Assembly (NCBI GenBank): GCA_002314715.1 | Contig: DCGY01000072.1 | Coordinates: forward strand, 226-12,439 | Direction: 5' to 3' | DNA: 12,214 nt | Source: Lachnospiraceae bacterium UBA1766 | GTDB taxonomy: Bacteria > Bacillota > Clostridia > Lachnospirales > Lachnospiraceae | The notes under the pieces: model-generated | What the model was told of the DNA's origin: nothing | Seen by the model: only the letters and a program-made list of their open reading frames with translations | The model's database searches: none | Shown here: piece after piece, positions 7,117 to 12,214 of the stretch | Position numbering within the stretch: the stretch's first letter is position 1 | Layout of the letters: each line of letters begins with the position of its first letter | Translations under genes and position numbers: made by a program

Positions 7117-7965
7117 TTATCTGCCCAGTGCCCGCAGAATTTCCTCTGTGGCTTCATGAATGGTGGTGGCATCTGTTCCAACAGGAACTCCGTTTGCCGC
7201 CAAATCCCGCATAATATACGTTACCTGGGGTGCAGCCAGTCCAACTTCCTCCAGCTCCTTGTAATGTTTGAATACTTCCTTGGGTACATCATCATACTTG
7301 ACCGCACCCTTATTCATAACAATAATACGATCTACGTATTCGGCTACATCATCCATGCTGTGGGATACCAAAAGAATGGTAATGCCGGTTTCCTTTTGAA
7401 GCTGTTTCACCTGGTCCAGAATCTCATTACGTCCTTTGGGGTCCAGACCGGCCGTAGGCTCATCCAAAATCAAAACCTTGGGCTTCATGGCCAAAACTCC
7501 CGCAATCGCCACACGTCGCTTCTGTCCACCGGACAGTTCAAAGGGAGACTGATAAAACAAATCGTCGGGAAGGCCTACTTTACGAAGTGCATCGTAAGCC
7601 CGAAGCTCTACTTCCTTTTTCTCCAGTCCCAGATTTTTGGGACCGTAGCAAACATCACTGAATACATCGATTTCAAACAGCTGGTGCTCTGGATACTGAA
7701 ATACCAAGCCCACCTTACTGCGCAATTTTTTTAAGTTATAGTCTTTGTCGTAAATATCTTCGCCGTCCACATAAATATGGCCCTCCGTAGCCTTTAACAG
7801 GCCGTTGAGATGCTGTACGAGAGTGGATTTACCGGATCCGGTATGACCGATAATTCCGATAAACTGTCCGTCCGGAATGGTTAGACACACGTCATTCAGC
7901 GCCTTCTTGGATGTAGGCGAATCACTGTCATATACATAATTCACATGATCTAAAATAATCGGCAT
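7117..7965 (-). CDS. ecfA2: ECF transporter ATP-binding subunit EcfA2
   Basis: This is the second ATPase of the energising module. It pairs with EcfA1 as a heterodimer and docks on EcfT. It has 282 residues. Visible motifs are Walker A GHTGSGKST (40-48), Q-loop FQYPEHQLFE (Q90), ABC signature LSGGQKRR (144-151), Walker B VLILDEPTAGLDP (164-176, E169) and switch His202 in LLVSHSMDD. The YPEHQLFE Q-loop is typical of EcfA2, against QNPDNQ in EcfA1, and sets the subunit assignment. All nucleotide-binding motifs are intact. The gene starts 3 bp after the ecfA1 stop, so translation is probably coupled, and is followed by ecfT. Confidence 0.96.
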   Translation of the reverse strand: MPIILDHVNYVYDSDSPTSKKALNDVCLTIPDGQFIGIIGHTGSGKSTLVQHLNGLLKATEGHIYVDGEDIYDKDYNLKKLRSKVGLVFQYPEHQLFEIDVFSDVCYGPKNLGLEKKEVELRAYDALRKVGLPDDLFYQSPFELSGGQKRRVAIAGVLAMKPKVLILDEPTAGLDPKGRNEILDQVKQLQKETGITILLVSHSMDDVAEYVDRIIVMNKGAVKYDDVPKEVFKHYKELEEVGLAAPQVTYIMRDLAANGVPVGTDATTIHEATEEILRALGR

Positions 7966-7968
7966 TTC

Positions 7969-8838
7969 CTATGCTCTCCTCACGGGGTTTCGCAATTTCT
8001 GAATCTCTCGAGTAAACTCTTCCGTGGTGAGAATGCCCTTGGGAATCGGAAGCCCCCGTTTCTGCAATTCATAAGCCAACAAAGTAACCTGGGGAACATC
8101 CAGACGCAACGCCTTCAGCTCTTCCACCCGGGAAAAGACCTCCTTGGGGGTTCCTTCCATGGCAATTTTGCCCTTATCCATGACAAACACCTTGTCTGCA
8201 TGAATAATTTCTTCCATGTAGTGGGTAATCAGGATAACGGTCATGCCTTCCACTTCATTCAAGGCCCGCACTGCGCGGATGACATCTGCACGTCCGTTGG
8301 GGTCCAGCATGGCAGTCGGCTCATCCAGGATAATACACTTGGGATGCATCGCCAGAACTCCTGCGATGGATACTCGCTGTTTCTGACCACCGGAAAGCTT
8401 GTTGGGGGAATGTTTTCTGTACTCGTACATTCCTACAGCCTTCAGACTCTCCTCCACCCGTTCCCAAATCTCCTTGGTGGGGACTCCCATGTTTTCGGGA
8501 CCGAAGCCCACATCCTCTTCCACAACCTGACCGATGATCTGGTTGTCCGGATTCTGGAATACCATTCCGGCCGTTTGTCGGATTTCCCATAGCTTTTCCT
8601 CGTCCAAAGTATCCATGCCATCTACCCACAAATTACCCTCTGTGGGATATAAAATTGCATTGATATGCTTGGCAAAGGTAGACTTTCCGGAACCGTTGTG
8701 ACCCAAAATCGCGATAAATTCTCCGGGATTTACATCCAGGCTCACATGGTCAACCGCGGTATTGATTCCCTCCACGTTGCCTTCTTCATCGCGTCTGATA
8801 TATTCAAATACAACATTTCTTGCTTTTACAGTCTTCAT
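7969..8838 (-). CDS. ecfA1: ECF transporter ATP-binding subunit EcfA1
   Basis: This is the first ATPase of the group II ECF transporter, 289 residues. Motifs are Walker A GHNGSGKST (46-54), Q-loop FQNPDNQIIG (Q95), signature LSGGQKQRV (148-156), Walker B CIILDEPTAMLDP (168-180, E173) and switch His206 in LITHYMEE. The ATG at 8838 is chosen because GAGG lies 5 bases upstream and MKTVKARNVVFEY matches the family N-terminus. The reading frame continues to a GTG at 8907, but that stretch falls in the 5' UTR behind the predicted promoter and lacks a ribosome site. It is the first gene of the ecfA1-ecfA2-ecfT-truA-NlpC/P60 operon. In many Firmicutes this gene follows rplQ; here it has its own promoter and a divergent M15 gene upstream. 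Confidence 0.95.
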   Translation of the reverse strand: MKTVKARNVVFEYIRRDEEGNVEGINTAVDHVSLDVNPGEFIAILGHNGSGKSTFAKHINAILYPTEGNLWVDGMDTLDEEKLWEIRQTAGMVFQNPDNQIIGQVVEEDVGFGPENMGVPTKEIWERVEESLKAVGMYEYRKHSPNKLSGGQKQRVSIAGVLAMHPKCIILDEPTAMLDPNGRADVIRAVRALNEVEGMTVILITHYMEEIIHADKVFVMDKGKIAMEGTPKEVFSRVEELKALRLDVPQVTLLAYELQKRGLPIPKGILTTEEFTREIQKLRNPVRRA

Positions 8839-8930
8839 TGAATCCTCTTTGTCAATCAGCCGTTTCGGATTTTTCCACATATGTACCCGAGGCCAACGCC
8901 GATTCACTCGATTTATCTATTCCATGGTCC

Positions 8931-8959
8931 ATTGTACTAAATTTGGCCACATAATACAA
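8931..8959 (-). promoter_or_regulatory. Sigma-A-type promoter for the ecfA1-ecfA2-ecfT-truA operon
   Basis: On the minus strand, TTGTAT (8959-8954) and TACAAT (8936-8931) are separated by exactly 17 bp. Transcription would start near 8924, leaving a 5' UTR of about 86 nt before ecfA1. No riboswitch consensus was recognised in that leader. The element diverges from the M15 promoter at 9017-9045. The 237-bp gap between the two start codons (8839-9075) holds only these two promoters and their leaders. Confidence 0.75.
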
Positions 8960-9016
8960 CCTTTTCCAAAAAACAACTATGAACTTTCTATAAACAGTTT
9001 TTTGCAACAAAAGCCT

Positions 9017-9045
9017 TTGTATTCCTACTCAAAACATGATAAAAT
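9017..9045 (+). promoter_or_regulatory. Sigma-A-type promoter for the M15 peptidase gene
   Basis: TTGTAT (9017-9022) and TAAAAT (9040-9045) are separated by 17 bp, with an extended TG two bases before the -10 (TGATAAAAT). Transcription would begin near 9052. This excludes the in-frame ATG at 9052 as a practical start and supports the ATG at 9076 with its GGAGG. Confidence 0.65.
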
Positions 9046-9075
9046 GCGTGTATGTTTCAGTCTTGGAGGATATTT

Positions 9076-9924
9076 ATGGACTTTCATGCAAACAAAGAAA
9101 AATTACTGAAAATGTTTCTGATCCTGTTCGGAATTGTTATCTTCGTGGCTGCGCTGCGATTCACCATCATGCAGAATTCCCAAACCCTAAGCGATTATGC
9201 CAAGAAAAATCCGGAAGCACTTTCTTCCCCTTCCGAAGCGGGCTCCGAAAGCCTTTCATCGGCTCAGGAACAGGCTAAACAGGACAAAGACGATACATTG
9301 GATACCTTGAATGAAAACGCTCTTACAAAGGCAAATATCCGGAAGAATCCGGGCCTTTACTTTTATGGCGAAGCCCGTGAGCAGGATTTGGTTTTGCTTC
9401 ACGTGGTACATTATGATTTTGAGGGCGACTTGAAATCGGGAGAGCTTTTGTGTAACAAAGCCATTGCCAACGATTTATTGGAAATTTTCTACGAACTGTA
9501 TCAGAAAGAATATCAGATTAGTAAACTAATGACGGCTGATGTGTATGAAGGCGATGCCGCAAACAGTTGGAACAGCAACAACAGCTGTTGCTATTATGAT
9601 GAGAACACCTCCGTCTGTGATTCAGGGCTTCACTTACAGGGGCTGGCTGTTGACATTAATCCGGTGTACAATCCCTATATTTGTTACGAAGCAAAGGATT
9701 TCACCGCTTCTTTGGAATCAGAAACCTCTATGGGCGATTCCACTGTATATCCTCAAAAAAGCAAAACCGAAACTTTCGACACCACCGATCGAAGCGCAAA
9801 CTTCCCTTACAAAATCGATTCCGACGATTTGTGTTATAAGACGTTTCTCGCCCACGGCTTTACCTGGGGCGGTGATTGGAACGGCCAAAAAAGCTATATG
9901 CATTTCCAAAAAAATGTGGAATAG
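9076..9924 (+). CDS. Membrane-anchored M15-family (VanY/Ply-like) peptidase homologue, catalytic residues apparently substituted
   Basis: This 282-residue protein has one N-terminal membrane segment (about 12-30), a charged Ser/Glu/Asp-rich stalk, and a C-terminal M15_4-type domain (about 125-280) that would face the wall. Family members are zinc carboxypeptidases or endopeptidases of peptidoglycan stem peptides. The zinc ligands are present: His186 and Asp193 in HLQGLAVDINPVYNP, and His276 in MHF, within HGFTWGGDWNGQKSYMHF. However, the residue three before the last His is Ser273, where relatives have the catalytic Asp. The segment NNSCCYYD (168-175) has Asp175 where I expect the substrate-binding Arg of a NTSxFNYR-like motif. 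The protein may be inactive, or have altered chemistry. The ATG at 9076 has GGAGG six bases upstream. It is monocistronic, divergent from ecfA1, and ends at a hairpin terminator. Confidence 0.88.
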   Translation: MDFHANKEKLLKMFLILFGIVIFVAALRFTIMQNSQTLSDYAKKNPEALSSPSEAGSESLSSAQEQAKQDKDDTLDTLNENALTKANIRKNPGLYFYGEAREQDLVLLHVVHYDFEGDLKSGELLCNKAIANDLLEIFYELYQKEYQISKLMTADVYEGDAANSWNSNNSCCYYDENTSVCDSGLHLQGLAVDINPVYNPYICYEAKDFTASLESETSMGDSTVYPQKSKTETFDTTDRSANFPYKIDSDDLCYKTFLAHGFTWGGDWNGQKSYMHFQKNVE

Positions 9925-9960
9925 GGAATCTGTGACAGATACGTAGCAAGATACAAAATG

Positions 9961-9994
9961 AAGGGCATCCGATCTAACAATCGGACGCCCTTTT
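9961..9994. terminator. Intrinsic terminator after the M15 gene, possibly bidirectional
   Basis: The hairpin is AAGGGC-A-TCCGAT / ATCGGA-C-GCCCTT with one internal A/C mismatch and a 6-nt loop (9974-9979), followed by TTTT on the plus strand. It ends the M15 transcript. On the minus strand it lies about 40 bp past the stop of the large surface protein and is followed by CATTTTG, so it may also serve that gene. The whole gap between the convergent stops is 110 bp. Confidence 0.85.
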
Positions 9995-10034
9995 ATCATG
10001 CTTTCTTTTCAAATGATTCTATTCGATATACGTA

Positions 10035-12214
10035 TTAGACATTTGCGAAACCGTAGCACTGCTCATCAATCAGCACACCGTTTTCATCATAGATTCGGAA
10101 CAAGGTCCAATAATAGCCGTACACGGGCTGCCATACTGTCCATAAGCAGGTACCGTCTGTTGCACAAGGGGTTGTTGTATAAACCCATGCATCCAGGCCC
10201 TGTGCATACAGTGTACAGTCCAAAATCATCATTTCATAGCGATAGGTATTTCCCGGATTCGTATAGGATTCAATACCAATCAAATATCCTCCGCCTTCTC
10301 CTTCATAAGGAATCTGACAGATTCCCTTGATTTCGGGATGGTAAGAGTAACTGGAATATTCCAGCACTTCTGTCTTGCTGTCTCCTACAGATCGCGCTCT
10401 GCCTGCAATCACATAATCACCGTATTCATCCGGTGTCCAGTCAACCCATTCATTGGCAAGCTTCCAATCGCTGATCAAAAACCAGCCCAGGCTTTCTTTG
10501 TAAGCCCACCAGCTGTATTCCACCTTGGATTTATCGGAGGAATCCGCAACCACTCCTGCCACGAAATGCTCATGGTCGTTTGCAGCGATATAGATTCCGT
10601 TTATGGTAACATCTACAGGATCAACCGGAACATAATTGGAATCGGCTTCCCCACAGGTAATACACTTGCCACTCTCAAATTTGTGACCTTTTGCGGCAAT
10701 GGTTTTTCCGGCAGTCAATACTGTATCGCAACCCTTGCAGCAAACATCACCGGTATATCCGTCTTCTGTACAGTTTTCGTCCTTTTTATTCTTAAGGGTG
10801 GTTCCACCGACATGATTGGTCATGTCCTTGGCAATCACTTCATCCTTGGTGCCGTCACAGTTTGCTCTGGTACAGCAGAAATGCTTCGTACCGGTTTCCG
10901 CACAGGTTGCCACCTTTGTAACCTCTCCTGCGTTCCAAACATGTCCCAGCGCATCAATTGATATTTCGTCTTTTAAACCGCAGGAAGAGCATGCGCGTGT
11001 TTTAATACCAATGGAAATACAGGTAGGATTCTTGGTTACCGCATATTCTCCATATGTGTGTACTCCGGTCTTTCCGATAGCCTCCTGTTTCTTTGCATTA
11101 CATACCGTACAGGTATATACCTTCAAACCATCTTCCGAACAGGTGGCACTTTTCTGTACTGTGCCGGCATCGTAAGAATGGTTTGTTAACTTGGCAATAT
11201 TTTCTGTCTTGGTATCATGGCATACGCTACAGGTGTATTCCCTGATTCCGGTTTCACCACAGGTAGCTGCCTTTTTCACCACCGGGGAACCCCAGGAATG
11301 CGTACAGGTCGTGAAGGCTGCCTCTACCGTATAATCGTCACTTGCATTTGTAATGGTATATACGTTACCTACCATCTGGTCGGTCACAAGCTGTCCGTTT
11401 ACCTTGACATAGCTAACCAGATATCCGGTGTTGGGAGTACAGGTAATCGCATAGCTATCCCCTTTATTTACCGAACCGCCGGCGGTTACCGTTCCGCCAT
11501 TGCCGGATACGGAGGTATTCACCTGATAAATGATATGGTATGTGAAATAGGTACCATATCCATATTCGCTGTCCCCGTAAGTATACGTATCATCCCATGC
11601 GACAATACCCAGATAATAATCATGACCGTCTTCAATGCTACTCGCAAAATCACTTAAATTATAGGAGTTTGTGTTGGCCGTTTCCCATGTTTCCCTGTCA
11701 AAATCATAGGAATATGGATACTCGGAATCATATCGATACAAATTAACCATATATCTTGTAGCATTTGTAACTGCCTGCCAGGTAGCGACTCCATTTACCA
11801 CCTGAACATTTGTAGGTGTATCCAATGGAGTGACTACAAAATCCTTGGAAGGACCGGTAGTAACTCTGGAAATTACAATGTCGTCTTCATCATAAGCCGT
11901 AACGTCTGTATTATAAGTACCGGTCTGGGTGATAATATTTTTCGCATCATATCTGGTCTCGGTAACCCAGCCTCCGCCGGCACCCACGGATACGTCATAT
12001 CTCACTGCGCCTTCCACCGGTGACCAGGTCAGCACCTTTTCATTTGCTCCGGTACCCCAGGCAATGTTTTGAACCTCCGGAAGAAATGTTGCATCGTATG
12101 TAAAAAATGTACTGCATCCATAACCGCTTTTTCCATAATTATAATTTCTATCACTTGCATAGACAGCAATATAATAGTTATTTCCATTATCCAAACCGGT
12201 TACAAAAGCCGCCA
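10035..12214 (-). CDS. Large secreted surface protein: FN3-like modules, InlB-type repeat, CxxC repeats, aromatic C-terminal domain (5' end outside window)
   Basis: The frame is open from the right edge, so this is the C-terminal part, about 725 residues, of a larger protein. The first possible start in view (TTG at 12194) is internal: the bases before it encode AAFVTG, which continue a module like the next one. Modules in order are the end of one FN3-like unit (to about 12075), an FN3-like unit (about 11841-12080), another (about 11535-11830) with the matching tail YGYGTYFTYH, and a Gly-rich InlB B-type repeat (about 11310-11531). Five and a half His/Cys/CxxC repeats follow (10641-11300). 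The last two segments are Trp/Tyr-rich (about 10035-10615), including GGGYLIGIESY and YGYYWTLFRIYDENG. No LPXTG motif, SLH domain or catalytic motif is seen. It is probably a secreted adhesin or glycan-binding protein, but its function is unknown. The TAA stop is at 10037-10035. Confidence 0.88.
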   Translation of the reverse strand, partial: AAFVTGLDNGNNYYIAVYASDRNYNYGKSGYGCSTFFTYDATFLPEVQNIAWGTGANEKVLTWSPVEGAVRYDVSVGAGGGWVTETRYDAKNIITQTGTYNTDVTAYDEDDIVISRVTTGPSKDFVVTPLDTPTNVQVVNGVATWQAVTNATRYMVNLYRYDSEYPYSYDFDRETWETANTNSYNLSDFASSIEDGHDYYLGIVAWDDTYTYGDSEYGYGTYFTYHIIYQVNTSVSGNGGTVTAGGSVNKGDSYAITCTPNTGYLVSYVKVNGQLVTDQMVGNVYTITNASDDYTVEAAFTTCTHSWGSPVVKKAATCGETGIREYTCSVCHDTKTENIAKLTNHSYDAGTVQKSATCSEDGLKVYTCTVCNAKKQEAIGKTGVHTYGEYAVTKNPTCISIGIKTRACSSCGLKDEISIDALGHVWNAGEVTKVATCAETGTKHFCCTRANCDGTKDEVIAKDMTNHVGGTTLKNKKDENCTEDGYTGDVCCKGCDTVLTAGKTIAAKGHKFESGKCITCGEADSNYVPVDPVDVTINGIYIAANDHEHFVAGVVADSSDKSKVEYSWWAYKESLGWFLISDWKLANEWVDWTPDEYGDYVIAGRARSVGDSKTEVLEYSSYSYHPEIKGICQIPYEGEGGGYLIGIESYTNPGNTYRYEMMILDCTLYAQGLDAWVYTTTPCATDGTCLWTVWQPVYGYYWTLFRIYDENGVLIDEQCYGFANV
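10641..11300 (-). repeat. Six-unit protein-level repeat (about 40 residues per unit) with His, Cys and CxxC
   Basis: Within the surface protein, the His that opens each unit recurs every 38-43 residues, at visible residues 299, 339, 379, 418, 461 and 504, counting the Leu codon at 12194 as 1. Each full unit has the pattern H-x(11-13)-C-x3-G-x(5)-C-x2-C or close to it, for example ATCGETGIREYTCSVC and ATCSEDGLKVYTCTVC. The fourth unit deviates (CCTRANC) and the sixth keeps only CITC. The units have diverged in sequence, so this is an old protein repeat and not a recent DNA tandem array. The four residues per unit could bind a metal or form disulfides outside the cell. Confidence 0.8.

Noticed and set aside
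7096..7734. Plus-strand open frame opposite ecfA2
   Set aside because: It lies antisense to intact ABC motifs and has no protein-family features.
8839..8907. Upstream in-frame extension of ecfA1 to a GTG
   Set aside because: It lies in the predicted 5' UTR, has no ribosome binding site and does not match the EcfA1 N-terminus; the ATG at 8838 has GAGG at good spacing.
8839..8924. Possible riboswitch in the ecfA1 leader
   Set aside because: The leader is short, and no known vitamin or metal riboswitch core was recognised; such switches usually sit at S-component genes.
9007..9020. ACAAA-AGCC-TTTGT dyad near the M15 promoter
   Set aside because: Five-base AT-rich arms with a four-base centre are expected by chance in such a region and overlap the -35 element without other support.
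12192..12194. TTG as the start of the large surface protein
   Set aside because: The frame is open to the window edge and the upstream residues belong to the same repeat module, so this codon is an internal Leu.

Overview
This window looks like chromosome from a low- to mid-GC Gram-positive member of the Clostridia, most likely a Lachnospiraceae-type gut bacterium. The evidence is an ECF-transporter/truA/rplM/rpsI gene set, AGGAGG-type ribosome binding sites, sigma-A-like promoters, and secreted proteins of styles common in that family (FN3 plus CxxC-repeat surface proteins, NlpC/P60 with SH3 domains, M15 peptidase). Family placement is inference; no rRNA gene is present to confirm it.

Layout, left to right. 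Positions 1-343 hold the 5' part of rpsI (S9) and 364-792 hold rplM (L13). Both are on the minus strand behind a near-consensus promoter at 945-973 and a leader of roughly 145 nt. Two plus-strand genes follow: a zinc-ribbon/transmembrane/leucine-rich-repeat protein (1104-2564) and a CapA-family lipoprotein (2684-4084). A strong bidirectional terminator (4102-4131) separates them from a minus-strand operon. That operon is transcribed from a promoter at 8931-8959 in the order ecfA1, ecfA2, ecfT, truA, then an SH3-SH3-coiled-coil-NlpC/P60 cell-wall hydrolase whose start overlaps the end of truA. Diverging from ecfA1 is an M15-type membrane-anchored peptidase homologue (9076-9924). It converges across a second hairpin terminator on a large secreted repeat protein (10035 to beyond the right edge, minus strand).

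How the parts fit. ecfA1-ecfA2-ecfT encode the energising module of a group II ECF vitamin/metal transporter; no substrate-binding S component is in view. truA and rplM-rpsI are translation genes that often follow ecfT directly in Firmicutes. Here that order is interrupted by three envelope genes: NlpC/P60, CapA-like and LRR. Two more envelope genes (M15 and the surface protein) sit where rpoA-rplQ would often be. The window therefore reads as a conserved housekeeping backbone interleaved with cell-surface genes.

The observations most worth a second look are: the M15 protein that keeps its zinc ligands but appears to lack both the catalytic acid and the substrate-binding Arg; the NlpC/P60 signal peptide with a lipobox whose Cys is Phe; the zinc-ribbon/LRR membrane-spanning architecture; the roughly 40-residue His/Cys/CxxC repeats in the surface protein; and a perfect inverted repeat just ahead of the capA ribosome binding site. 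No complete novel multi-gene system, CRISPR array, insertion sequence, tRNA or rRNA was seen.
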